Source of the DNA: a virus
Length of the DNA: 64,000 nucleotides
Strand: one strand, 5' to 3'
Virus record (IMG/VR): IMGVR_UViG_3300049740_002954
Span: 17,075-81,074 of that record
In this document: positions 31,181 to 38,715 of the stretch, piece after piece
Layout: the number at the start of each line of letters is the position of its first letter
Position numbering within the stretch: the first letter of the stretch is position 1
The notes under the pieces: model-generated
Database searches by the model: none
Told to the model about the DNA's origin: nothing
The model's input: the letters and a program-made list of their open reading frames with translations, nothing else
Position numbers and translations under genes: made by a program

Positions 31181-31828
31181 TTAGAAAGAGAATGTTAGTC
31201 CAGCAGAAATAACATCTGCACTATCAATAGAATCAGAGTCTACTCTATCGTAAGAGAGGTTTCCCGATACAGTTTCGGATAATGATTTTGATAGTTCTAC
31301 CCCAATTCTGTGGTAGTCATTATCTTCAACGCCATATCTATCTGCATTTCCAAGGGCGCCAGAAAGCTCAAGATTAGCAAAAGAAAGATCAAAACTATGT
31401 GAAACTCCTAGTTCTAATACATAATTATCTTCACTAGTATCTCTTTGCACTAGAAAAGATGGATTTAAAATAGAATTAAGACTTAATTCTAAAACCGCAT
31501 CAAGCTGACTTGCTCCACTGACGATTTCTTCATGCTCAAGGCCTACGTAGGCATTGAGTAGATCTCCAAGACTGCTTGACACTCCTCCGGAAAAAGTATA
31601 AATACTTTGCCCATCAGACAATTCATCTACAGCAGAAGCAGAGCCTTCAACGGAAAGCGCTCCTACATCTTGACTATAAGACACAGAAGCTGAGAGATGT
31701 TCGTCTGCTAGAATAGATCCTTTCGAGAAAGAATCTGTTCCATATCCTAGGGATACGGATCCAGCATGAACCGCGTTAATAAGTAGTGCTGCTGCAATAG
31801 CAGTAACTGTTAGTATTTTAGTTTTCAT
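31181..31828 (-). CDS. Outer-membrane beta-barrel protein
   Basis: A 215-residue protein with a signal peptide (MKTKILTVTAIAAALLINAVHAG, cleavage after AHA-like VHA near residue 22). The mature part alternates hydrophobic and polar residues in strands separated by acidic loops, and the last residues (ISAGLTFSF) end in Phe, as required for BAM recognition. I chose the ATG at 31828 rather than the in-frame ATG 24 nt upstream because it gives a normal leader. It would insert into the host outer membrane; a receptor-masking or nutrient-porin role during infection is inferred. It is transcribed from a strong sigma-70 promoter (31843-31871). Confidence 0.75.
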   Translation of the reverse strand: MKTKILTVTAIAAALLINAVHAGSVSLGYGTDSFSKGSILADEHLSASVSYSQDVGALSVEGSASAVDELSDGQSIYTFSGGVSSSLGDLLNAYVGLEHEEIVSGASQLDAVLELSLNSILNPSFLVQRDTSEDNYVLELGVSHSFDLSFANLELSGALGNADRYGVEDNDYHRIGVELSKSLSETVSGNLSYDRVDSDSIDSADVISAGLTFSF

Positions 31829-31842
31829 AATTAAAACGATTA

Positions 31843-31871
31843 ATGATAACACATAAATCCATTAATGTCAA
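31843..31871 (-). promoter_or_regulatory. Sigma-70 promoter of the beta-barrel gene
   Basis: On the minus strand, TTGACA (31871-31866), a 17-nt spacer, and TATCAT (31848-31843). The gap to the ATG at 31828 is 14 nt, so this transcript has a short leader, unlike most others here. Confidence 0.75.
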
Positions 31872-32293
31872 GTAATTTTTATTCTTGTCGAATTTTTATT
31901 CTTTTTTCTTGGTATTGTTATACTAAGGATTCCATTATCTGAATTGGCAGATATATTTTTTGCATCTAAATCATCGCTCAATTTAAAGGTATTTTTGAAT
32001 CCATCTAAAAATATCTGTTGCTGAATATATTCTCCTTCGACAGAATCTTCTTTGGGGGCGTCGTAGCTAACAGATAATTGATTGTTTTTATAATTAATAT
32101 TAATTTCTTCTTTCGGTACTCCTGGTACTTGAAGTTGAATAAGTATTTCGTTTTCTTTAGATAGAATGTTTGATTGCACTGGATATTCATTTAATGAATG
32201 CGAGTACAATAGATCATCTAGTAAGGAATCTATTTTGAATGAGGCATAAGGGTTTTTATTGTTTGTTTTTGTGTTTTTAAAAAAATAAGACAT
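31868..32293 (-). CDS. Hsp20/alpha-crystallin small heat-shock protein
   Basis: A 141-residue small chaperone. The alpha-crystallin domain spans ~40-135: NEILIQLQVPGVPKEEININYKN, then NQLSVSY, FKNTFKLSDDLDAKNISA and the conserved GILSITIPRKK (G-x-L near the C-terminus), followed by an IKI-like C-terminal motif. It holds unfolding proteins and works with host chaperones; similar genes occur in marine cyanophages, where they are presumed to help virion protein folding. Its stop lies within the -35 region of the beta-barrel promoter. There is no obvious regulatory element apart from AT-rich sequence. Confidence 0.9.
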   Translation of the reverse strand: MSYFFKNTKTNNKNPYASFKIDSLLDDLLYSHSLNEYPVQSNILSKENEILIQLQVPGVPKEEININYKNNQLSVSYDAPKEDSVEGEYIQQQIFLDGFKNTFKLSDDLDAKNISANSDNGILSITIPRKKNKNSTRIKIT

Positions 32294-32350
32294 AATTATA
32301 ATTGTTAAGGGTTAATTTTGTATTGTACTGTATTGCATCTGTCATGCCAA

Positions 32351-32914
32351 TTATTTTTTAAATAAAAATGGACGCCACTCATCCCTCTCTCTTTGAAAGG
32401 GGTGGAAGAAAGGATAAGGGTTTGAGGGCTTTAGTTCTTCACCTTTATAGTTTTTATAAGGATATATTGTTGACTTTTTAGAATTGCAAGGCTGGCATGT
32501 AAGAGTGACATTATGACTCTCTTTTGTCCCACCTTTGCTTTTTGGGTATATATGTTCGATTGTCATTTGTTTAATATCGTACTTTTCTCCACATATTTGA
32601 CATCGTTTGTTATATCTTTTGTATAGATATCTTAAATTTGGTTTATCTGAAGTCTGATAAACCCATTTTGCAGAAGTTAATAAAATTGTGGGGACAGGAT
32701 AAATTTGATTAGAAGAAGTCATAAATGGTTGATTTTCATAATAGGTTGCTCTTTGAGGGTTGATCCATTCTTCCCACGTTAAAGGTTCTCCAGAAAAAGA
32801 TAAAGCTTTAACAGACATAACTTTTGAATTTTTTGATCCACAGGAAATTAATTTCCTAACTCCTTCTCTAGCACTAGTAATATTAACTGGAGTCCAAAAA
32901 TGAGATAATATCAA
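32351..32914 (-). CDS. HNH endonuclease
   Basis: A protein of about 187 residues with a C-terminal HNH domain: CQICGEKYD (first Cys pair), MTIEHIYPKSKGGTKESHNV (the H and N of the signature) and LTCQPCNSKK (second Cys pair). It would nick or cut DNA. No ATG fits; the longest certain frame uses TTG at 32914. The frame remains open to a TAG near 32967 just upstream, so the true start could be another non-ATG codon as far as about 32960. It follows the small fibre-like gene. It may be a free-standing homing endonuclease or a packaging-associated nuclease. Confidence 0.82.
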   Translation of the reverse strand: MILSHFWTPVNITSAREGVRKLISCGSKNSKVMSVKALSFSGEPLTWEEWINPQRATYYENQPFMTSSNQIYPVPTILLTSAKWVYQTSDKPNLRYLYKRYNKRCQICGEKYDIKQMTIEHIYPKSKGGTKESHNVTLTCQPCNSKKSTIYPYKNYKGEELKPSNPYPFFHPFQRERDEWRPFLFKK

Positions 32915-32963
32915 GACAAGTCTGTCTTTAGCGCTACAGAGGAATGGATTTTCATTACTAATT

Positions 32964-33200
32964 TTAACCTAAACTAATTTTTAAAAACCCATTTTCGTCA
33001 TGCCATAAAACTCCAGAAACTGCAGGGTCTTGTTGTGGTAAATCTAAAAATTGTATCTGTGCGCTTCCACTAAGTCCGGGGTAAGCGCATAAAGCTTGTC
33101 CGCTATTAATATACATTTCACCCTCTTTTGAAGAAAGAGTTACTGGGTTTTCTTGGTCTGAAATAAGTTTTACTTTTGGTATATGAACTATATTGTTCAT
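32964..33200 (-). CDS. Small virion protein with fibre-type C-terminus
   Basis: A 78-residue protein. The C-terminal phrase LPQQDPAVSGVLWHDENGFLKIS follows the pattern L-P..DPAVAG.LWNDNGTLKVS found at the ends of many phage head-fibre and tail proteins. The preceding residues (SSKEGEMYINSGQALCAYPGLSGSAQIQF) look beta-rich. It overlaps the preceding basic protein gene by 4 nt (ATGA). It is probably a structural surface peptide; the motif is known by recurrence, not by a defined function. Confidence 0.6.
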   Translation of the reverse strand: MNNIVHIPKVKLISDQENPVTLSSKEGEMYINSGQALCAYPGLSGSAQIQFLDLPQQDPAVSGVLWHDENGFLKISLG

Positions 33201-34351
33201 TTTTCATGAGTATAGCCCATTTTTTTCATCTTGAGATGCTCTTCAAAAGTATTCGCTTTGTAACCTTTTCCTGTTTTTGGATCATACATCATGTGGGGTT
33301 TGAAGTTTTTCTTATCATCTTCTTCTGCAGACTTCGCTTTTTCCCAAGCTTTTTTTTGAGGGCGATCTTTATCTCCAGGTTTCGCAGGTTTATAGTTTTT
33401 ACCCATGCGTTTTTTCTTTTTTCGAATATTTTCCCAAAGGCCGGCTTCTGTTTCGTCTTCTGAGTTTGCGTTTTTTTCACCTTCATCTTCTTCTCCTTTG
33501 GTCATTTTGGTGACGCTTTTTTTACTCCACATTTTACAGCTCCAATAGCGAGCTTTTGTTTTGGGCCCTGGGTTTGCGCAATTATGACGAGCTCTAAAAT
33601 TTTTGCGACGACTTGGATCATCGCGCTTAATTTCCATATTTGGGTCCCCAAAATTAACTTTGACAACATTCCCCTTTTCATTTTTAACATAAACAGAAAA
33701 CTTTTTAGGTCCACCTGGCGTCCGAAATGGCTTGTTTAACTTTTTACCTTTATTTGCTTCAGCTGCCCAGCTTTCTTCATCGATATATTCTTCAAAGCCA
33801 AGCTCATCTACATCAATAAATATAGTACTCCACATTTCTTCCGTAAAATCTGGATCTTCTTGAAGTTGGTGGTTGTGTATATCCAGTTTCGCTTGAATTA
33901 AATCTTCTTCTGAAAAGAAATTTTCTTCTCTTACCCCATCATCAATGAGTACATTTGCAGAGGCTTTAGCGATATCTTGATCAGCTTTTCTGTAGGAATC
34001 TTTAACTTTTCCGCCTCTAACCATTTTTAAGAAAGTGTTAACTCTTGCCATTGCCCATTGCCCCCTACTTTTACCAGGTCTATGACTTGATGAAAAAGCT
34101 CCCGCTCCTCTCCTATATACTTTTTTAAGCTGGGATAATGTTACTTTTTTCTTGCTTTTTAAATTGTGCTCTTTAACTTTAGACTTTAAAGATTCTAAAA
34201 CTTTATCGGAAAATGTTATTTTTCCTCCATCTTCTCCTGCACTACCTGGCTTGTTTTTGCTCGAGCCCTTGCGTTTTTCTGATTTTTTTGCGGGGGTTTG
34301 CGCTGAACTTTTTGGTCCCGGACGTTTAGCTGATTTAGATTCGTTTTCCAT
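33197..34351 (-). CDS. Basic capsid-associated protein with DUF5824-like and RxRH modules
   Basis: A 384-residue, strongly basic protein. Residues 1-45 are Lys/Ser/Pro-rich and disordered. Residues ~62-115 (KKKVTLSQLKKVYRRGAGA, then SSHRPGKSRGQWAMARVNTFL) resemble a DUF5824-type module from phages and giant viruses. Residues ~215-280 (KFSVYVKNEKGNVVKVNFGD, then MEIKRDDPSRRKNFRARHNC, ending YWSCKMW) match a module common in T4-like cyanophage head proteins. The tail is Lys-rich. The charge suggests contact with packaged DNA. It is cotranscribed with the sugar genes, downstream of gmd by two bases. Confidence 0.65.
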   Translation of the reverse strand: MENESKSAKRPGPKSSAQTPAKKSEKRKGSSKNKPGSAGEDGGKITFSDKVLESLKSKVKEHNLKSKKKVTLSQLKKVYRRGAGAFSSSHRPGKSRGQWAMARVNTFLKMVRGGKVKDSYRKADQDIAKASANVLIDDGVREENFFSEEDLIQAKLDIHNHQLQEDPDFTEEMWSTIFIDVDELGFEEYIDEESWAAEANKGKKLNKPFRTPGGPKKFSVYVKNEKGNVVKVNFGDPNMEIKRDDPSRRKNFRARHNCANPGPKTKARYWSCKMWSKKSVTKMTKGEEDEGEKNANSEDETEAGLWENIRKKKKRMGKNYKPAKPGDKDRPQKKAWEKAKSAEEDDKKNFKPHMMYDPKTGKGYKANTFEEHLKMKKMGYTHEK

Positions 34352-34353
34352 AA

Positions 34354-35391
34354 TTATTTGTTACACAATAAATTGTAATCATGTTCATACATTTTTTGTA
34401 TTAATTTGTTAAATTTTGTTTTTCTTTTCCACCCTAATTCGTTTTCAGCTAAACTTGGATCTCCGCATAATTCGTGAACTTCTGCTGGGCGATAGAATTT
34501 TGGGTTAACTTGGAATAGTATTTCTTTATTATCTGTGAAATATTTTTCTTCTTCATTTTTTCCTGATTTAAAGTATTTAATCCCCGCGCAACTTAGAGCG
34601 CCTTCCAAAAATTCTCTTACAGTGTGCATTTTGCCGCTTCCAAGAACATAATTTTTTGGATAATCTTGATTAAGCATTAACCAAACTCCCTCCATAAAAT
34701 CTTCTGCGTCACTCCAGTCCCTCTTTGCTTCGATATTTCCCAGCGAGAGAGGTGTGATTTTATGATTACTTTCTATTTGAGTTTTTATCTTTGCTATCGC
34801 GTGCGTTATTTTTCTGGTAACAAAATCTAGTCCCCTCCTTGTTCCCTCGTGATTAAACAGCCAACCTTGTATGGCGTATAAGCCATAAGATTCTCTATAA
34901 ACTCTTACAATATGCCTTGCGGCGCATTTTGCTGCGCCATAAGGAGATTGTGGTAATAAAGGGTGGGTTTCATTTTGAGGAGAAAAAACTACATCACCAA
35001 ACTCTTCACTGCTACCGGCATTATAAAATCTACAGTGGGGAGAAAATCTTCTAATTGATTCTAATATATGTAGCACTGCGCTAGAGTCTGTTTCCCATGT
35101 TTGTATAGGGTAATTCCAGCTGCCTGCGACAAAAGATTGTGCGGCGAAGTTTATAAAAAAATCTGGTTGTAAATTAATGGTTATATCACGAATACTATGA
35201 GCGTCATTTAGATCCATGTCTATTAATTCAAATCTAGGTTCATCTTCTAGATGTAAAATATTTTCATGGTTTTTTACGCTTAATCTTCTCGCTGTGCCGT
35301 ATATTTTATAATTCGTGTTTTGCAGGAGGTAGTCCACCATATGACTTCCATCTTGCCCAGTTACTCCTGTAACTATAACTTTTTTTGTCAT
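34354..35391 (-). CDS. gmd: GDP-mannose 4,6-dehydratase
   Basis: A 345-residue extended SDR. The Rossmann motif is TGVTGQDGSH (8-17), with the Gmd-specific QDGS; the active site shows AGSSEEFG (126-132) and YGAAK (151-155). NHEGTRRGLDFVTRKI and GNIEAKRDWSDAEDFMEG are Gmd family signatures. It converts GDP-mannose to GDP-4-keto-6-deoxymannose, the precursor of GDP-fucose, GDP-rhamnose and GDP-perosamine. No GDP-fucose synthase (Fcl) is seen in this window, so the second step must come from the host or another part of the phage. The adjacent GT11 fucosyltransferase makes fucose the likeliest end product. Confidence 0.95.
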   Translation of the reverse strand: MTKKVIVTGVTGQDGSHMVDYLLQNTNYKIYGTARRLSVKNHENILHLEDEPRFELIDMDLNDAHSIRDITINLQPDFFINFAAQSFVAGSWNYPIQTWETDSSAVLHILESIRRFSPHCRFYNAGSSEEFGDVVFSPQNETHPLLPQSPYGAAKCAARHIVRVYRESYGLYAIQGWLFNHEGTRRGLDFVTRKITHAIAKIKTQIESNHKITPLSLGNIEAKRDWSDAEDFMEGVWLMLNQDYPKNYVLGSGKMHTVREFLEGALSCAGIKYFKSGKNEEEKYFTDNKEILFQVNPKFYRPAEVHELCGDPSLAENELGWKRKTKFNKLIQKMYEHDYNLLCNK

Positions 35392-35392
35392 T

Positions 35393-36106
35393 TTAAAATT
35401 TAAAGCCTACATTTATTTTTTCTTCTATTGCATCTTCTACAGAAAGCTTTCCAAAGCTATCTTCATCATGCTCATTGTTTGGTTTGCAGATTTGATTCTC
35501 GTGCCTTCTATATGAAAATAATGGTTCATTGATGATTTTAAATTTATAACCGCTTGTGATGGCCTGCTTCCAAAGAAGCAAATCTTCTTCGGGTATATCA
35601 TTTATCCCGTACCTATTGAAAGGGTTTTGCCAAAAATTTTTACTATAAGCGACTCCTGGGTGGCCGATTACATTATGGTCGATCATTAAATTTCCAAAAA
35701 TACTTCCATAGCCAGACATGTTTCTATACGCCGTAATTTCGCTTTCTTCGTTTACCTCAAAAAAATCTGAAGATACAATGTCGTAACCTTTTTTTAGTAC
35801 TTTTAATTGCTCTTGCACTCTGGATCTTTCATAAAAATCATCAATATTTGTATTGAATACGTAATCACAGCCATCTTCAAAAGCTTGGTCTATAATAAAA
35901 TTCATGGCTTCTGCATGATTTTTTAGTTTTTTATTAAAAAACGTCGATCCTTCCACAAACTTATGAGAGTCTGATCCGTAATTGATTTCGTAAAAATTTA
36001 ATTCATTGTAGGTTTGATGCTTTATTGAGTTTACGCATTGGTCGATCCATTTCCTGCTACATATTTTTGTTGCGTTTTTGTGAAAAAATACTACTCCTAT
36101 TTTCAT
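35393..36106 (-). CDS. Family 2-type glycosyltransferase
   Basis: A 237-residue GT-A enzyme. The start MKIGVVFFHKN and the metal-binding motif NTNIDDFYERSRV (DxD-like NIDD) are typical of GT2 with short form. YGINDIPEEDLLLWKQAITSGYKFKIINEPLFSYRRHENQ forms the C-terminal catalytic region with the ED pair and the 'YR.H..q' ending common in GT2. I chose the ATG at 36106, whose first base is shared with the stop of the fucosyltransferase gene (TAATG), over an ATG 15 nt upstream. Donor and acceptor cannot be read from sequence. Confidence 0.85.
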   Translation of the reverse strand: MKIGVVFFHKNATKICSRKWIDQCVNSIKHQTYNELNFYEINYGSDSHKFVEGSTFFNKKLKNHAEAMNFIIDQAFEDGCDYVFNTNIDDFYERSRVQEQLKVLKKGYDIVSSDFFEVNEESEITAYRNMSGYGSIFGNLMIDHNVIGHPGVAYSKNFWQNPFNRYGINDIPEEDLLLWKQAITSGYKFKIINEPLFSYRRHENQICKPNNEHDEDSFGKLSVEDAIEEKINVGFKF

Positions 36107-36876
36107 TATATTTGTTTCCATTGTTTAAGTTTTATGTCAGAGTCATTTGTTTGGTCTCCGAACCATTTTTTTGGGCACACTACTTTTTTATTTTTGTTTT
36201 GATTTAGCCATGCGCCCCACCAGCTAAAGCTACTATTTGCTATGATATTATCCTCGCACAGACTCATGTATTTGAGATCTTGTATGTTTGTGTTATTTTC
36301 CATAAATATAGATTTTTTAAAATGTAAATTTTGCTTGCACCAGTTTATGTCGTCTGAGAATATAAATATATTACCTTTGGGCTGAATTATATCAAGTGCT
36401 TTATTATAGTAATCAATCGATTGAACTGGGTGAACATGTTGAGCTTTTAAATAGTCGTCGCGACGAACATGAATTGAGCAAGAGTTTTTAAAATCAAAAT
36501 TTTTTGTTTCGGGCCAAAAAAATGAATTTATTATTTCGTTTTTTGAATCAGAAAAATATTTTTCGCTTTGCCAGTATCCGTCAAGGATATAGTTTTCTTG
36601 CGGGTTGAGCTTTAATTTTTTAAATTTAAAATCATCAATTATTGTGTGAAAATTTTGTGAGCCTAGGCTTTTAATTAATTTATTATCTGCAACTTTTGCT
36701 TTTGTGGATAAAATGTCATTTAATAGGTAATGCCTTTGTGTGGTTTTGATATAATTAAAGTTTTGATCAAAAAAAGACAGATCAAAAAAGACTTCGTGTT
36801 GCTTAGATAGATTTTTACCACAAGCCCACTGAAAGAGTTGATTGCATAGACCTCCTTGTATTTTAAGTAAAATCAT
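36106..36876 (-). CDS. GT11 alpha-1,2-fucosyltransferase-like enzyme
   Basis: A 256-residue GT11 protein. Start LLKIQGGLCNQLFQWACGKNL (the GGLGNQLFQ motif), the GDP-fucose binding motif HVRRDDY (136-142, canonical HxRRxDY), FSDDINWCKQNL and the C-terminal ANSSFSWWGAWLN are the family blocks. GT11 enzymes transfer fucose alpha-1,2 to galactose, producing Fuc-alpha-1,2-Gal, the H-type determinant. It overlaps the sulfotransferase gene by 14 nt and the GT2 gene by one base. With Gmd in the same operon it forms a fucosylation unit. It is full length for bacterial GT11. Confidence 0.9.
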   Translation of the reverse strand: MILLKIQGGLCNQLFQWACGKNLSKQHEVFFDLSFFDQNFNYIKTTQRHYLLNDILSTKAKVADNKLIKSLGSQNFHTIIDDFKFKKLKLNPQENYILDGYWQSEKYFSDSKNEIINSFFWPETKNFDFKNSCSIHVRRDDYLKAQHVHPVQSIDYYNKALDIIQPKGNIFIFSDDINWCKQNLHFKKSIFMENNTNIQDLKYMSLCEDNIIANSSFSWWGAWLNQNKNKKVVCPKKWFGDQTNDSDIKLKQWKQI

Positions 36877-37486
36877 TTATTTTTCTGTAATTAAAAATTT
36901 TAAAATCTTTACTGTAAATTTCATTTATTATATCTATAGATTTGGGGCTGAGTGCGTGCGTTTTTTTTGGAGAATTCATTTGATGGGGTAGTTCTTGGGT
37001 GATTCCATATTTGATTTGGAATTTTTTAAAATCTTCATGCAACTTTTCGAATCTAATTATCATATATTCCGGTTCATAATAAAGGTGTTGTGGGGAAAGA
37101 TGGCAGCCATCAAGTATAGGTTCGCACTCAAAAAACTTCGGCAGCTTAGAAACAAAGTCTTCGAATGATTCAATGCGAGGTCGATAGGTGCCGCAAGCAT
37201 TAAAAAAATGCTTTATTTTTCCGCAGGAAGTTCCGAAATTATATACAGAAATTAATCTATCATAAGGGTTTCTAATAAACGACACTTTTTCGTAGCTTTC
37301 AAAGTTAGGTATGTTTTCCCTCATGAATTTTACAGTTGCGTGTTGAGCCCATATTCTATCTTTGCGACCAAAGAAAAAATGCGGGTTAAATGCATGAGAA
37401 GAGGTATCATAAAACAGTGATTCTACTGATGTTCCGGCGGTTTTCCCTGGATGAAGTAAGATTATTTTTTTATCCTTAATTATCAT
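36863..37486 (-). CDS. Carbohydrate sulfotransferase
   Basis: A 207-residue Sulfotransfer_2-type enzyme. The PAPS 5'-phosphosulfate loop is HPGKTAGTS (12-20), and the 3'-phosphate motif is FIRNPYDRLISVYNF (70-84). The fold and length match small Golgi-type heparan/HNK-1 sulfotransferases and their bacterial relatives. It would transfer sulfate from PAPS to a sugar hydroxyl. It lies between the SAM-dependent methyltransferase-like gene and the GT11 fucosyltransferase, so the sulfated sugar is probably in the same glycan. PAPS would come from the host. The acceptor is unknown. Confidence 0.88.
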   Translation of the reverse strand: MIIKDKKIILLHPGKTAGTSVESLFYDTSSHAFNPHFFFGRKDRIWAQHATVKFMRENIPNFESYEKVSFIRNPYDRLISVYNFGTSCGKIKHFFNACGTYRPRIESFEDFVSKLPKFFECEPILDGCHLSPQHLYYEPEYMIIRFEKLHEDFKKFQIKYGITQELPHQMNSPKKTHALSPKSIDIINEIYSKDFKIFNYRKINDFT

Positions 37487-37492
37487 CTGAGG

Positions 37493-38017
37493 TTAAATTT
37501 CATAAGCCACCAAAATATCATTAGGAGCATGCCCATCTTCATAAGTGAGTTCATATTGAGCGTTTATTTCGTAAAGCTTCTTAAAAATATCATCTTTAAA
37601 GAATCCATGTTTTTCGTTAGGCTTTTCCCAGCATCTCATGTCATCTATAATAATGGTGTGATTTTTTATTTGATGGTTTTTTATTACATCTAGTTCTTGT
37701 ATTAAAGGCGCCCAAAAATCCCCTATACCTGTATCTCCACAGGAATAATGTCCATCTAGCCAGAAAGTAGATTTGCAATTTATAGATTTTAATATATCAG
37801 GCAAAACTTTATAGGAATCTCCGAATATTACTTCTACATTTTTATGATTTTGAAATCTTTGACAGCATAAAGAATAATATTTCGGGGATATCTCTATGGA
37901 TATTATTTTGCTAAATCCATATTCAAGCGCTGCAAAAATTCCATCTCCGGTATAAGACCCCGTCTCAATAAATACTTCATTTACGTGGTTTTTAAAAACG
38001 TTTCTTTTGTCCTTCAT
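37493..38017 (-). CDS. SAM-dependent methyltransferase-like protein
   Basis: A 174-residue class I methyltransferase-like protein. VFIETGSYTGDGIFAALEYG is motif I (E-T-G-x-Y-x-G-x-G), IISIEISPKYY is motif II with acidic ribose-binding Glu, VEVIFGDSYKVLPDIL is motif III, and STFWLDGHYSCGDT plus HTIIIDDMRCWEKP complete the core. Such proteins in sugar clusters often methylate sugar hydroxyls, but the DGH…DD pattern also resembles non-methyltransferase relatives. Spaced 5-6 nt from both neighbours, between the sulfotransferase and the GT6 enzyme, it is probably a tailoring enzyme of the same glycan. Confidence 0.7.
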   Translation of the reverse strand: MKDKRNVFKNHVNEVFIETGSYTGDGIFAALEYGFSKIISIEISPKYYSLCCQRFQNHKNVEVIFGDSYKVLPDILKSINCKSTFWLDGHYSCGDTGIGDFWAPLIQELDVIKNHQIKNHTIIIDDMRCWEKPNEKHGFFKDDIFKKLYEINAQYELTYEDGHAPNDILVAYEI

Positions 38018-38022
38018 AATTT

Positions 38023-38715
38023 TTATTTTCTTATTTCATTATGATCTTTGTCCAAGGCTAAAAGCCTGGGGGTAAAAGGGGGTTTTAAGCTTTCTCCATA
38101 ACAATAACCTGGATCTAATATTCTTGTTGGAGGATTATCAATAAAATATCTATTCATGTGGGATTCGTCGTGCCAAACAGCTATTATATTTTTATTTATG
38201 TCTTTATTAATGTTGTTTGATAGGGTTTCTGACATTTTGATGTACTCTGTAGATTTTCCGCCATTAAACCCTCCTGCAAAATACTGCATATCCTCAAACT
38301 CAAAAACGCATGCTAATGAATTTGGGTCGGTCTCTGGCGTGCCTCGAGTTCCGCAATATCCTGGGTGCTGAGTTGCAACTCTATCGCTTAATATTTCGGG
38401 CCCAACAATATCACAAAATTTCATATCTGCATCGCAGTAAAACAAATAATCATAGTTTAATAACTTTTCTTTTTTTGATTGAAAAATTTGATACCTGCCT
38501 AGCGTCATCCATGGCCAAGGTTTATGATTGACCCTAATAATATTGATTTTTCGATCGGACTTGAGCGTTAGGTCATGATGATCTGTGAATAGAATATATT
38601 CTACATTAAATTTTGTGAGAAAAAATTTATCTGCGCTTTCTATTAGTTGAGTTGCAAAGTCAATATATTTATTTGTTGCAATAATTAGAAGAGCTATTGA
38701 TTTACTAGCATCCAT
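38023..38715 (-). CDS. GT6 (ABO histo-blood-group type) glycosyltransferase
   Basis: A 230-residue family 6 enzyme. Diagnostic segments are KYIDFATQLIESADKFF, EYILFTDHHD, MTLGRYQIF, LFYCDADMKF with DxD at 95-97, VGPEILSDRVATQHPGY, YFAGGFNGG and AVWHDESHMNRYF (180-192, the WHDESH(L/M)N block of human A/B transferases), then PTRILDPGYCYGE. GT6 enzymes add GalNAc or Gal alpha-1,3 to a galactose, in vertebrates and E. coli O86 to Fuc-alpha-1,2-Gal. The DxD is retained, whereas most bacterial GT6 carry NxN, as far as I recall. The GT11 gene nearby could make its acceptor. Confidence 0.9.
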   Translation of the reverse strand: MDASKSIALLIIATNKYIDFATQLIESADKFFLTKFNVEYILFTDHHDLTLKSDRKINIIRVNHKPWPWMTLGRYQIFQSKKEKLLNYDYLFYCDADMKFCDIVGPEILSDRVATQHPGYCGTRGTPETDPNSLACVFEFEDMQYFAGGFNGGKSTEYIKMSETLSNNINKDINKNIIAVWHDESHMNRYFIDNPPTRILDPGYCYGESLKPPFTPRLLALDKDHNEIRK

